A DNA stretch of 64,000 nucleotides from Biomphalaria glabrata (GCF_947242115.1 NC_074711.1:55760963-55824962), one strand, 5' to 3'; counted from the stretch's first letter, positions 11,019 through 23,033 are shown. Numbers and translations are program-made. The notes: a model not told the origin generated them from the letters alone.

Positions 11019-11875
11019 GGTGAGAGAATCGTAACTTTTTAATGTTGTATTATTAGATCATGAATAAGACAATTATTACCATTTACTATTAGTCCACACT
11101 TTTACTTCAACTTGTGAAAATGCAATATTGAACAAACTTTGCAGATTATATAGCAACAGTCATTATTTAAGATTTACTTAAACATTGATATATTCTAAGC
11201 CAGGTTTACAGTTCTTCCTATAAGCTTACAAACTCTTCATGGACCTTGGAGGAGTATTTCGAATTAGCTCTGATTTTTCTAGAATTTTGACAGTTTATGT
11301 ATATCTTTGGAAAAAAAATATATTGGCAACACAATGAAACTCTGGTTTGATCGCTATAATTTTTCAAACTATAATCATCTTAAAAATAATTTGGCTTATG
11401 TCGTTTTATTTTGAACATGGCTTCAACGGGAATTACCGCTTTCGACTCAAATGTTTCTTTGAATCCAGAAAAGAGTTGAATAAATAAATGGACGCACTTA
11501 AATATTTTGCGTACTGTCGTATGTAGAAATCATTAGAAGGAATGGCTTAATTGATTGTGCAAAGCTTATTGGAAAGACTCCTTGCAATAGTGAAGCATTT
11601 ACAAGAAAAAAAAATGAAAAATAATAGATCAACAACAGCTTCACAAATGACAATCGCGTAGTTGATTTTTTTAAAAATTATGTTACATTTTTTGTATTTA
11701 AAAAACATATAAATGTTTAGGTGTGGAGTATTTGAAAACACTTTGTGCGTTTTAATTTTTATATTTTCCATATTTTAATCCAGTAATATACTCTTTAGAC
11801 CACACGTTTTCTTTTTCTGAATTAACCTTATGATTGCATTTTGTACAGCTTTTTAGATACAGTGTTCTCTTTCAT

Positions 11876-12165
11876 TCTCTCTCTCTCTCTCTTTCTTTTT
11901 CTTCATATTGCTGTCTATCGCTACTACTCTCTCACTCGTGCGCGCGCTCATTTTTGTTATTTGTATCCCCCCCCTCTCTCTCTCTCACTTTCCCTTTTAT
12001 CACTCTCTCTCTCTCGCTTTCACATTCTTTCTATTTATATTGCTCTCTCTCTCTCTCTTTTTATCTTTCTTCGTCTCTCTTTCGCTAACGTTCTTGTTTC
12101 GTCTTCTATTTATCTCGCTCATTTTTTACTCTCTCATTGATTTTTCTCATGCTTTTTTTTATTCC
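11876..12165 (+). repeat. (CT)n-rich microsatellite tract
   Basis: Interrupted runs of CTCTCTCTCT mixed with TTTC, CACTC and CGCGCG, about 290 bases long. It creates three overlapping Ser/Leu/Phe-rich open frames on the plus strand, which are artefacts of the dinucleotide repeat. Confidence 0.9.
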
Positions 12166-12265
12166 TCTTCAATCCCCCCCCCCCCGGGGCCCTCTCAAAT
12201 TCGCTCGGTTCATCTACTTATTTACCTACCACAAGTCTTATTTGTTTGGGAAATAGCTATTTTTC

Positions 12266-12470
12266 CAGAGGCGTAGCTAGGGTTGGATGGGAGAGGGGGA
12301 TCAAAATGTGAAAATCCCCCTGGGAGTCCTCAAATGAATGTCCGAAATTAGTTTTTACATTAAATAATAACTATTACTCAATTATCTCATGTCATGATGT
12401 CGAATGTCAAAATGCAGGGGCCCCTAAAGAGTTCAAGCCCCCGGGCCCCCAAATCCCTAGCTACGACACT
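12266..12470. mobile_element. MITE-like element with GCGTAGCTAGGG ends
   Basis: About 205 bp. The left end AGAGGCGTAGCTAGGGTTGG and the right end, reverse-complemented, AGTGTCGTAGCTAGGGATTT, form imperfect inverted repeats. The interior is C-rich with CCCCCTGGGA and GGGGCCCCTAA blocks. Similar CGTAGC and GGGG-rich fragments occur near 4005 and 48645. No coding capacity and no clear target duplication. Confidence 0.6.
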
Positions 12471-12667
12471 TTATATTGCAATACTAAACCAGTTTTTTTA
12501 AATATACCCTATAGCCGATGTGAAATCGTGTTGGGGGAAAAAACGTTGTAAGTCTATATATTTAGGCCTACCCAATGTTTTTTTTTTTATATAAATTAAT
12601 AATAACGATATAAATTGGCAGCTGTTTAAATTTAAGTAAAGATAATGAATCATATTTTTTTTTACAG

Positions 12668-13783
12668 GATGTTGATTTGTATACGTACAACAATCGACCA
12701 CTTCAAAGCTCCTATGTCTTTCTCTACATTCTAATGACAATACTAGCTTGTCTTCCTGGAGTCACCTCGGCAGAAACGTGTGCCAAAAAACTTGCCTTTC
12801 ATACTTTCAGATACCGCAACTGTGTGCCCGTACGGCGCATCGCACCAGTCTGCATAGGAAGCTGTCGTAGCTACAGCATGACTAGTAGAAACAATCCTTT
12901 TGTGACGCAGGCTTCCTGCACCTGCTGCCAGGCGGTAGAGCTCATTACAGCAGGTCTATCTCTGAAATGCCCAGTGCTGAATGACGATCAGCGTCGATTT
13001 TATCAGGCGATGATTCGAGTGAAGTTGCCCAAGACATGTCTGTGTAGACCATGCACATTTGAAACAACGGTCGAATCGAATGGTGAGTACAATCTGGATG
13101 AGGCAAGTGACGAGGCATCTTTCAAACTTCCTTTCATTTTGTCTCATGAAGATTCATCACCAAACCCAATGCCGTTACAGATCAATCCAAAAACGATATT
13201 TTCACAGATCACTGCAGACATGGTTTCGAAACAATTACCAGTAGATGTGATCGAAGACGCGTCTTCTTTAAAGCAACCACCAAAAATGGAAATGGCCACA
13301 GAAGAGATCAACGGGAAAAAATCTTCAAAACAAGTGCCACAGCAAACTAATGAAAGACCGTTTCCGAATTCTCTAAAAAAGCTATTAAGAAACAAAACTT
13401 ACCCAAAACAACTACCTGTCACAGTTAATGAAAACACATTCCATGGAATACAATCAAATGTTAACAGTGAAGGCGCGTCACAAGAAGCGGATTTGAAAAT
13501 CCCGTCGCTTAGGTCACCGGCCAAATTAGGCAATATCACATTTCCAAAGTCACTTCAATTTGTGGTCAATGAAGATGAGCCGCCTAGAAACACTGTGTCT
13601 GGTGTAATTACGTCTTTTAATTCATTACCATTACAGGTTATCAATAAAAAGATGTCCCCAAAGTCCATTGCAGTTAGCGAGCAAACATCAACAAAAGTAT
13701 TACCAGAGGTGGTCTTCGAAGACTCATTTCTAAAAGTACCCTTAGCAATGATCTTACGAGAGCCATCCTCACCAATATCATGA
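12668..13783 (+). CDS. Bursicon-like cystine-knot protein with long repetitive tail (main exon)
   Basis: A secreted cystine-knot hormone, probably a bursicon alpha relative that would dimerise and signal through a leucine-rich-repeat GPCR of the LGR type. From the acceptor, the exon encodes a hydrophobic leader (YVFLYILMTILACLPGV) ending at TSA, then ETC. A knot of about 90 residues with 11 cysteines follows, spaced as in bursicon alpha: C..RNCVP..PVCIGSC..ASCTCCQ..KCP..TCLCRPC. About 245 further residues form a low-complexity tail with a loose repeat, seen as SKQLPVDVIED, PKQLPVTVNE, PKSLQFVVNED and KVLPEVVFED. Known bursicons end soon after CRPC, so this tail is odd. The only in-frame ATG here (12734) would give a very short leader, so the start is probably in an upstream exon. 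TGA is at 13781; AATAAA lies at 14082. Confidence 0.8.
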   Translation, partial: DVDLYTYNNRPLQSSYVFLYILMTILACLPGVTSAETCAKKLAFHTFRYRNCVPVRRIAPVCIGSCRSYSMTSRNNPFVTQASCTCCQAVELITAGLSLKCPVLNDDQRRFYQAMIRVKLPKTCLCRPCTFETTVESNGEYNLDEASDEASFKLPFILSHEDSSPNPMPLQINPKTIFSQITADMVSKQLPVDVIEDASSLKQPPKMEMATEEINGKKSSKQVPQQTNERPFPNSLKKLLRNKTYPKQLPVTVNENTFHGIQSNVNSEGASQEADLKIPSLRSPAKLGNITFPKSLQFVVNEDEPPRNTVSGVITSFNSLPLQVINKKMSPKSIAVSEQTSTKVLPEVVFEDSFLKVPLAMILREPSSPIS

Positions 13784-14081
13784 CCTGAATTTAGTGATCG
13801 TGACCACTGGCTGGAACAACTTGAACGTAAGAGATCCCTTCCAAGCGTGACAAGAACAAAGGGAACTTCTCATTTCAATACAAGATCTTTTCTTGCTTGG
13901 TGAATCTAGTTCGGTAGACTTTCTTTTTAAAAAATTTGTTTTAATTAGACACTTAGGCCTAAATATGTTAATTAGTTGTCTCTGTTCACTGAGTGTACGT
14001 TTAAAAAACAAATTACTTCTGATAAGTCTTGTTAGTATTTAAATTGCTTACCATACTACTAATATGTTATTCAAGAAAATT

Positions 14082-14103
14082 AATAAACACAATTTAATAA
14101 AAC
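14082..14103 (+). terminator. Polyadenylation signals of the bursicon-like gene
   Basis: AATAAA at 14082-14087 and a second AATAAAA near 14097, about 300 bases after the stop codon, give a plausible 3' UTR end near 14115. Confidence 0.5.
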
Positions 14104-14109
14104 AGACTT

Positions 14110-15200
14110 GACATTGAATTAGTTTCTTTAACTTATAGAACACTTTAGAGATGTACATCTATACAAAATATTGCTGTCTATGCCAATAGGTTTGACCTTT
14201 TGTTTTATTATCGTGAAGTCTCTCTCTAGTGTGAGTCATACTACAAATGTGTATTGACAACGAGATGCTATTGTGCTGGAAATGTCTTCACAGTTCAGCT
14301 GCCATTGATAAGAAGGAACATGAAATATGTCTTAACAACTAGATTCGCTTCAATCTCACCTTCCCCTTTTTTTTTTCAAAAAAAAATAATATTTCAATTC
14401 ACACGAACGTTTGTCCATACAAATGACCAAAGAGTAGATAAAAGGACATTGTAAAAAAAAGAAAGTTGACTAAAAAAAATAACGATTGCAATTTTTTTTT
14501 TTTCACTATTTTTGAATGTACTGATTTAGTTTGTTGTACTGTATTACAGTTACTGTATTAATTTTTGTTATGACAGTGTGTCATTTGTGATGTGAGCAAC
14601 ATGTCACCAAATTATTTGTTGGGAACTAATTGGATTCAGCTGTGTAACGTTTATTATTAATTTATTGGTAGTTCAAAGTTATGCAATCCATCACTGAGTA
14701 CCGGCAAATATTTATTTTTTTTTTTACAAAAAAAGCACTGACGAACACTCTCTCTATATATATGTATTAAAATGAGCATACAGTGTGCATTCTTAAGTTG
14801 TTCTTTTAACCAAATAAATGTTTCTGATAAACAAAAAATAGCTTGTACATACACCAGAAAACAAAAAGTATTAATACATTTAAAAATAAAACTTCATATT
14901 TAAAGGTTAACAAAAATGTGTAGTTTTCTTACATTCATTATTAAAGTTTTAAGACTGTTTCACAAATTTAATTTAGAAAACAAAAAGAGTTTACTTACAA
15001 AAGGCAAAGCGTAGCTGTTGCAACTGTTGTTTTTTTTTTTGTATGGTGACATTGGACTTTCATTAGTGTTTTGATTTTTTTTTTTTTCAATCTTAATGTG
15101 AAAGATGGACAGACACAAAACTAATAGCTGCTTTTTTCCCTTTTGGGGGGATACTATTAAAACAAAAATGATACAAATCTACTATATAGTATACTTGATA
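14110..15200. other. Intergenic DNA between two genes
   Basis: AT-rich with several A or T runs of 9 to 12 bases. No supported coding sequence. It separates the + strand bursicon-like gene from the - strand LAGE3 gene, which converge here. Confidence 0.4.
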
Positions 15201-15201
15201 C

Positions 15202-15207
15202 TTTATT
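15202..15207 (-). terminator. Polyadenylation signal of LAGE3
   Basis: AATAAA on the minus strand (TTTATT at 15202-15207), about 62 bases beyond the LAGE3 stop codon. Confidence 0.5.
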
Positions 15208-15268
15208 TGTAATGCAATCATTGATACAATGACATTTTTGTATGATAAAGATCTTGATATCCTGTTTG

Positions 15269-16001
15269 TTATCTAGGTGGTCCAAAACGTTCCATTGTTT
15301 CAACCACCAGCTTTAAATGTTCAAAGAATGAATTGATACTGACTCTCAGCATTCTTGCTTCTTGGGCTTGAAAATGTCTGGAAAAAAACAAAACTGTTGT
15401 CACGTTTGGAATCATTTATTAAAGAAACCTTTTCCTAATAACGTTTTCTAGAAAAAAAAGTTAATGCAAAAAAAAAAAATTAGTACGGTACCGGTACGTC
15501 AATTGGCTAAAAAATAACAACAATATTTTCTAAAATTATTTTAAAACAAATTAATATCATTAAATATAAAAAGAGACCAAAGCAAAATTCTTTAATTTTT
15601 TCAAACATTGAAATTGAGATGATTTGATTGAGATCTAAAACATGCCAAACACACGTAGGCACTGTGAGGGTAAAACATGAACTAATAATAATAGAATAAA
15701 ATTTTCCATATTAACAAAATGGCAGTCCATGAAACAGATTAAGCATGATGTCAAGTTTACATGTCCCCAAACAAAATTATAATACCTTTGGAACATAGGA
15801 CTCAAAGACAAAAAAAATTATTTAAAATCAAATATTGTTGGTTACAATTAATAAAATAAACATTAACCATACACGTTCAAGACATTGTGACTGAATGTCA
15901 TAGTTTTGCTGACACCTCCTCTTTTGGGTTCTTTATCTACAGAGAGGGAACCATATGCTATTTCAGCCTCATGATCTGAAGGAAATGGTATTTGTATATC
16001 T
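15269..16001 (-). CDS. LAGE3: EKC/KEOPS complex subunit LAGE3 (Pcc1), last two exons
   Basis: Pcc1/LAGE3 is the small dimerising subunit of the KEOPS complex, which makes the t6A base of ANN-decoding tRNAs. Two exons are visible on the minus strand: 15873-16001 and 15269-15377, with TAA at 15269-15271. The first begins after an ATTAG acceptor, encodes IQIPFPSDHEAEIAYGSLSV and ends at a GTATGG donor. The second follows TTTCCAG and encodes HFQAQEARMLRVSINSF through VVETMERFGPPR. The split codon (GT plus A) keeps the frame. EAEIA..SL..D, RMLRVS and the C-terminal TM.RFGPP are hallmarks of LAGE3. About 78 residues are seen, nearly the whole Pcc1 domain. The N-terminal exon, which must end in phase 2, was not found between 16002 and 18400. 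The identification is by motif memory. Confidence 0.8.
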
Positions 16002-18115
16002 CTAATAGTAAAGTTAAGGAACAAAGAAGATACCAACAGAATTACTAGCTGTGCTAATATTATGTTAAATTTTTTAATAACATAAAAGCAGATAATTAGA
16101 AACCTAATGGTAGTCTTTTAGAAAAGGATACGCTGACAAGGGATTCATTTCGTCAAATTACCTGTAAATATTTAAAAGTAAAATGAAACCGAAGTAAATA
16201 AAACAAACAAAAAACAGTCTAACAGTAAATTATTAATTCCACAGAAACAATTCTTGATATACAGATAATGAAGGGTATGAAAGCTGTGTTGGTAATTGAA
16301 GGAGCCATACCAGACTGCTTCCCACATTTTCTAACTTTGTACAGTTTACATATTGAAGGATAGCTATCCATATTTTAATTAATTTAAAATCAAATGCACT
16401 AAAGTATACACTTTCTGACATATTTTAAAGATTTAAATATTTATTTAGCTTTTTTTTGAAATGTAGAAATTTCCTTTCAATCAAAATGTGTAAATAGTTA
16501 ACTCACTCGAATAGTATGGGAGAGACTTTGCGATTGAATTCTATCATCATTACTTTCATTGAAAACAATAAACTTTCATGAAGATATGTGACATATCATA
16601 ATATACATTTACAAACATGTCACTGAAAATATTTGTTTCAAAATATATAACCTATTTTTAGTTCACTTCACTGACAAAGAATTCAAAGGTAAGTTCATGT
16701 GTTAAATGCTAAAATTGGAAAGAGTTATTTGATATGTTATGTTATATATATGATTTGGTCAGGTACAAGAAATAACTTTGCAAAATTTCAGCTTAATCCA
16801 TGATTGGGTGTGGGAGAAATAACATACAGTACAAGCTTTTTACAAGACAAACAGAGTGCGTTGATAAAAGCTTTGTAAAAACGTATTCTTCACATAAAAA
16901 TAAGTTTGAATACAAACACGCATACAAAACAATGATAAGTGTCATTATTTTTATAAAGACATAATGAAATGAATATAAATGTGTCAAAAAAACATTTAGT
17001 GCCTAAATGTCAAAAGGACCAAAATACCAAAACTGCTGTGCTAAATCATCCCAATTTGGTAAGTTTTTATTTTTTTTCCACATACAGAGCATAGCAAAGT
17101 GGCTAAGCTATTCTTAAAAAAATACATCTGGAGAGAGGGGTGGGAGATTAAGTAGAAGACCACCAAATATTAACCCCAGGTACAAGGTTAAGCATAAGTA
17201 CAACTGATATGACCAATAGCCTTGTGTAACGTTGTAGTGTGTTGGTTAGTAACATCAACCATTGAGAGAATCTTCTGATCTAACCAATGTGTGGCCTGGT
17301 GACATAAATGGGAAAATTTACAGAGAAAAATTTACAGAGATAAGGGGTGATTTGGGCAAAGTAAAAAAATAAATGCTGTTGATCTCTCACAGCATGGAAA
17401 TGCTACCTCCTTCCCACAAATCCAAATTACCTGAACACTGTGACTGAGTACAATGTGGAGTCACAGAAGTAAGGTGAATAATGTAGACTAAAGAGAGATA
17501 GGGGATGTCTGACCAATGGCATTGCATGACATCAGTCACAAACAGAGAAGGGAAAGTTAATTAGGAATTGTTGTAATAAAGCTGGAAGTGAAAAAAGAAA
17601 ACAATATATAATAGGAAGGACTATAAAAAGGATATCTACATACTACATACACTAAAAATAGTAACATATATATAGCATAACCAATCGTTTTTAGGATTTT
17701 AAGTTATTGAAAAATAAGTTGTTATTGGTGAAAACAATGCTATGATGGACATAGAAACAGAAAAATGTATTTTCTTTTTCAAATATAGTAGCTCTGCTCT
17801 ATGTAAAGATTTACTGAAAACATTAGTTTTTATTTAGATGTAAAACAATAAAAGTAGGGAATTTAGTGTTTATTTAGCATAAAAGAAAATGTCCATAGAT
17901 TGTTAATGCCCCCAACACCTTCTGACATTTATTTCCTCATTACATATATATATATAATATGCATCTAAGGAATAAAAAAAAAAAAAAAATTTACTTAATT
18001 TTATTGTCCCAAAAGTACAGATTTTCCTGGTATTTTCATTTTTAATGTTATAATAATAATTCAGACATTCTTAAAAATAAATACAAGGAGTGTACTAAAA
18101 CATCCCTTTAGTTAC
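16002..18115. other. Probable LAGE3 5' intron or intergenic DNA
   Basis: AT-rich, with short ORFs of no recognisable family. It should contain the missing first coding exon of LAGE3 if that exon is nearby, but no ATG-to-donor segment in the required phase stood out. A dispersed repeat lies at 16760-16880. Confidence 0.35.
16760..16880 (+). repeat. Dispersed repeat, copy 1 (GGTACAAGAAATAA family)
   Basis: About 120 bp containing GGTACAAGAAATAA, GATTGGGTGTGGGAGAAATA, a run of ACAAACAGAG and ATAAAAGCTTTGTAAAAAC. A second copy with the same order of blocks lies at about 56665-56785 in the same orientation. It looks like the 3' end of a retroposon, but the family is not identified. Confidence 0.65.
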
Positions 18116-18295
18116 AATGGACCTCATTCACCAATCGTAAATAAACACATTTAGGCACGTCATAATATTGATAAAACAATGAAAAATATGCATCACGTGA
18201 CAGCCTTTTTCGATTACATAATTTGCATAGAATATATATATAGAGAATCACGTGGCTAAATGTTGTTTGTTTACGATTGGTGAATGAGGTCCATT
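18116..18295. mobile_element. MITE of 180 bp with long inverted repeats
   Basis: The left arm starts AATGGACCTCATTCACCAAT; the right arm is its reverse complement and ends at 18295. The inverted repeat extends about 45 bases with few changes, through CGTAAA, AAACA, CATTTAG and CACGTGA. The centre is AT-rich. No coding capacity; superfamily not assigned. Confidence 0.8.
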
Positions 18296-19370
18296 AGGAT
18301 CTATTAAGCAAACAACGCCGTAACAACAGGTAGTAAATTTAGCTTATGTCGGGTTACCTTGGGTGGGCTTTCTGCTTTTTTTTTTTTAAATCTCATCCAG
18401 GCTCCAGGTGAGGCTGAAAGAGATACCTGAAAACCCAGTCTAGCAAGTCAAATTAGGATGATCCTTCATCTAATATTTAATAAGGCCTCTGTCTAAGCAC
18501 ATTTTTATCTTACTCATTGATCCAAATAAATGTTATATAGCAAGAGGGGGCCTTTAATGGGAAGTTTTACCCATAGAAAATAATAGATCTATATTAAACT
18601 ATCAATGACTATCTGAAATGTCAAGTCTATCAAACTTTGATCAAATATTCAATCATCAAATCATCACAATGATTTCAATGAATGATTCATCATGTTAAAA
18701 TACTGTTATATGTACTATTTTGTAAGCCTAACTTTGTTACTTTAGTAACTATAACTAGATCTATAGGTCCTACCTACAGATTCTAATTCTATGTCTATAG
18801 ATCTATATTATTATTATTTTACTATCAGACTATAACCATACTATACTAACTATATATTATAATCATATAATGACTATAATTATGATATTATACTTTATTA
18901 TACTTTTAGTAATACTATAGACTATTTAATTTAAATTGTAGATCTATACATATATATATATATAAATTTAGCAGTGGAATTAGATTTTAAATAGATCTAG
19001 GTCCAAAAAGACTGGATTCCTAAAAATCAATAAATATAATTAAGATTAGATTGGATTAGCAAGGACCCATCTTCTAAAGACATAATTTTTTTTTTTTTAT
19101 TTTAGAATACTAGGTCTATTTAAAAGAAATATTATTATTACATACCATGCTAGATCAGTAGCTAAGAAAATATTTTAAAATAACTTTTCTAAAATAAATC
19201 AAAATCTAATAAATTGTGTTAAATTATGAATATGATAATTAATTGAAAATCAAATTAAAGACAATTATTCAATTATAAATATTTTTTTTATTTTCACAGA
19301 AAACTTCATTCTGGATGTAACTGGCAGTGGTGTGCCACTAGGTGGTGAGTGTGGTGACATGATAGTCAGA
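18296..19370. other. AT-rich DNA with AGATCT/TATA islands
   Basis: No gene seen. From about 18580 the sequence is built from recurrent short words (TAGATCTA, ACTATA, TATTATTA) without a fixed period, plus a TA microsatellite near 18950. Confidence 0.4.
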
Positions 19371-19548
19371 TGGATGGCTGCCTGGTCGTGCGGTCTGCGC
19401 GCTGGATTGTCGTTTGGATTTATCGATGGTCCTGGATTCAAACCCTGCCCGCTCCCTCCCCCGTCGTCCAGCCGGAGGTTTGAACTAGGAAGTAACTATC
19501 TTCAACTCTGAAGGAACATCCGGAACATGTAAAACAAACAAAACATAC
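19371..19548 (+). repeat. tRNA-derived SINE, copy 1
   Basis: The tRNA-like head has an A-box-like region TGGCTGCCTGGTCGTGCGG and a B-box-like GGATTCAAACCC (19435-19446). The conserved body follows: CCGGAGGTTTGAACTAGGAA, CTTCAACTCTGAAGGAACAT, and the end ACATGTAAAACAAACAAAAC. A more diverged reverse copy lies at 60826-60980. This resembles a SINE common in pulmonate snail DNA. Confidence 0.75.
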
Positions 19549-20535
19549 ACTGATGATGCAGAGGCAGGGAGCAGTAGTGGTGTAGTTAAGTTGTATTGGA
19601 TGATACACTAACTTTGACACCTGGCAGCATCGCAGAGCTCAATAAGGAGATGTGGCTGCGGTGTGACATGATTGTCATACACACTAATGTGGCAGCAACA
19701 GACAGGGATGTAATTTAATACTTTAACAGATTCTGCCACTATCATTGAGGGCAAGCAAAATAGTTCATATTGGAAAATTATTTTCGACCTGGTGACTTAT
19801 TACATCTACTTACTGTTGCCACAGTTCTATAACCAAAAAAAGTTTTGTGCTAACTTCAATCTCAGGTTTCAAAATAATGAAAAGAACAACACAATTAAAT
19901 TCATGCATTTGTGCTGAAAATTTTATTCATATATCTCTGAAAATTAAAAAATTACAGCCTTTCAAACACAAAAAAAGTACTTTTTCTGTCTTTTTTTTTT
20001 GACACGTGGTGCCTCGTCATGAAGTGTAAAATGTTTTCTTGGACTTCTATGTCTAATTTAAAGGTAAAATAAGTAGTAACAGGTAATCAAGCATCTCTGT
20101 TTAAAATTGTATTCAATTATCTCTTACGATTCAAAAGTTACAGTCTTTGAAATGTGAAAAAGTACTTCTTCGTCGATCGTTTCTTTTTTACAAGTAACCT
20201 CACTTTAAAAATTAATAAGAAAATTTCGTCAAAGTCTATCCCTTGTTTGAAAGTAAAATAAATATCAGGACATAATCATGCATTTCTTGTGAAATTTTCA
20301 TGCACATAACTCAAATAGTTTATAAGTTACAGCATTTTTATTGCAAAATTTCCCTTTTTCAGTCACGAAATATTTTTTAAAATATAGGCAAAATTTTCGC
20401 CACTAAAACTGCTATAACTTCTGTTCTAATTATCTTATAAACATAAATTAGGTATCAATAAATTCAGTTTAAAGAGCTCTATCTAACTATATCAGTTTCA
20501 TTACAATATGAGTTTGAAATTTTTATCAAAGTACC
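19549..20535 (-). mobile_element. Non-coding inverted-repeat element with ~186-bp internal modules (one end seen)
   Basis: The right end at 20535 reads TTTATCAAAGTACC followed by TA. Read on the minus strand, the terminal ~150 bases match the left end of the element at 24909-26601 (GGTACTTTGATAAAAATTTC, then TTAGATAGAGCT, then TTTTAGTGGC). Inside, three degenerate modules of about 186 bp are phased on TTACAGCCTTTCA, TTACAGTCTTTGA and TTACAGCATTTTT. The left terminus was not found and lies somewhere after the SINE. No coding capacity. Confidence 0.55.
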
Positions 20536-20537
20536 TA

Positions 20538-23001
20538 CTATAGTATACTATTAGTATGTCATGTCAGTTATTAAATTTTAGGTAATTCTGCAGTTCCAGG
20601 GGCAGCCATCTTTGTTACTATTTTGTTATTGTTTATGTTCCGAAGAAATCCCAAGATAGTGTTATTATAATATATATTATAATATATTAAATATTAATAT
20701 TAAATATAGATCTAATATATTTTATATATGACTTGATGAATAAATATATGTTAATCAAGTTAATGTTGAACTTGAACTAGATTCTTACTACTTCAAATTG
20801 AATCAATGAATCATGAATGTCTTGACTTGGACTTTGGGAAACAATGGTAGATCATCTAGATGGTTACGAGATATAGTTTTTCCATATTCATTTATAAACC
20901 GAAAAATAGGTGTATCATGCAGGTGATGTGTCCTTATCATTTTTAAAAAACCTTAAGCCTTGATCTATAAGGTTCTCCTGGTACGTGAAAAATAATGGAC
21001 CATTCCTGGTCGTTCTACACCTGTCAACTTTAACCTGGAGTCAAAATGAATTTTCTGCTGTGAAAGGAAAACCCTTATACTTATACTTATAGTACTTATA
21101 GATCTACTTATTATTTATATTGGAAATGTAGAGAAATGGACCATGCGCAGTGGCAGTACCGTTACAGTAGTTTAGCAGAAAATTTCAAAATAAAGTAGAT
21201 TTTAACTAATATCGACGAGATGTTCCGCAAACATGCCTGCTCCGCAATAGTGACTACTGAGATCTAGATCTAGATCTATTATTATTTTTAGATATCTCGG
21301 TCTTGTTGAAGAATTAGAAAGTAGAAATGTAAGGTGTAGAGTTGAGCAGTTAAAAACATGTAGTTTATTTAAAACAAAGCTTTTCAAAATTTTACTTTTA
21401 CTATCTAAACTATTCTAAACTCTATACAAGATCTAGATCATATCAATTTAGACTAGAATGAAGCATCTTTTTTGCAACTAACCCTAAACTTTTGATTCCC
21501 TAGATCTATATAGACCTCTAGTTCTGGTCTCTAGATTAACTAGATAGATATCTAGAAGTCTAGATCTATATTACTGAAAAATCTGGGATGACATACATTT
21601 TACTAGATCTATATCTATTATTAAAAAAGAATTGTACAAATAGGCAACCAAGTAGACTTCCGTAAATGTTGAACAACAGCTGTCTAGATCTAAATTAGAT
21701 TCGGTAATCAACGACTTTATTATAAAATAGACTCGTCTTAGACTAAGATTAGATCTGGATTCTCGATTATCTAAATTTTAGGTCTAAAATGATAATTTTA
21801 ACTTACAGAAAAATTGTTCAGTGATCTTTAGCTCTTTTGTTAGTCTACTTAGTCTAAGTACTATAATAATATTATAATAGTAATAGTCTAATAGCATTTA
21901 ATACTGAGTTAGTGAGTAAAATACTACTAATTACTACTACTAGACTGTCTAGACTAGATCACATCTAGAATTCTAGATCTAGTAACTAGATTTAGATTCT
22001 AGATCTAGCTAGAGGAGGCTCTTATTAACTCTTATAGTTTGAACACCCCATCGAATTCTCCTCTTTGAACGGGTCGCTTTTTTTTGTTTGTAATTCATTT
22101 ATTTTTATGTTTGGAGCTAAAAATGATGTTTCGGGACTGTGCATGTCCAATTTTAGATAAGTTCCGGTAATTTTGTTCCGTTTTTCCAAAGCAGATGGCA
22201 GTTATTTAGATTCTCGGTAACCATGTATGTTAAGCTGTTGTTTTAACCTCCCCCTGGCAATTCATACCCATATAAGGGATGAAGGCTATATCATGAGCCT
22301 GTTTGATCGTAGGCTGATGGGCATATCAAAATAAGCTTCCAAACATCTTTAGAAAGACATTCCAATCACATTTATACTGTTAGCTGTTAAATAAAATTTA
22401 AAATGGGGATGTCCAAACAAATAATAATCAATAATGAATTCAGCTCATTCTCCTTTTTGAACACAGCAAAATCGTATTATGAAATATTATTGGGATTAAA
22501 TAATCTATGATTTTTTCAATGAATAAACATGACCTAGATAGAGTTATCTAGAATATATAACTTATGAATGAAAGAAAAAGTGTGGGCTGCTAATTTGAAG
22601 CCAGAGACCGTGCCCACTGCATGTGATCACGCAAGATAAGCTGGCGGTGAGGAGAGGTATACACTCACAAACTATCCAACAGGCAGTGGAGGGATAGGGG
22701 GAGAGAGTCATGAAAAGAATTATAAGCATCTATGGGAGGGAGGGGATGTTAAGGTTTCACAAAATGAACGTCCAAATTATGAAAACAAGAAGAGGGTCCT
22801 TGGATGGGAGTTAAAAGAAAGACAGAGAAAATACAAGTAGCCTAGTAGAAAATATCATGTTTATTAAATTAAAATAATTAATTTATAGCTCTATAATCTA
22901 TATAAATTTATTTCTGTCTGTTTCTACACATAGATTATATAGGTATTTAAATAAATAAACTATATACGATATATATATATATATAGGCCTATATATATAT
23001 A

Positions 23002-23033
<32 letters not shown>

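Larger units (their letters stand above)
11019..12667 (+). other. Intron of the bursicon-like gene (if the upstream exon is right)
   Basis: Begins GTGAGA and ends in a T-rich tract with TTTTTTTTTTACAG before 12668. It contains a CT-rich microsatellite zone (about 11876-12165) and a small inverted-repeat element (about 12266-12470). No other exon was recognised. Confidence 0.5.

Noticed and set aside
11834-12276. Three overlapping Ser/Leu/Phe-rich frames
   Set aside because: Products of the CT microsatellite, not conserved proteins.
15875-15974. Alternative exon 15875-15974 for LAGE3 using a TTCAG acceptor and the GTGTAT donor
   Set aside because: That choice breaks the frame into the last exon; the ATTAG acceptor and GTATGG donor keep it and restore the IPFPS..EAEIA block.
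18398-18405. ATG with K-rich run before AAGGTAACC (about 18350-18400, minus strand) as LAGE3 exon 1
   Set aside because: The donor is in phase 0 but the next LAGE3 exon needs phase 2, and the K run is just a T homopolymer.
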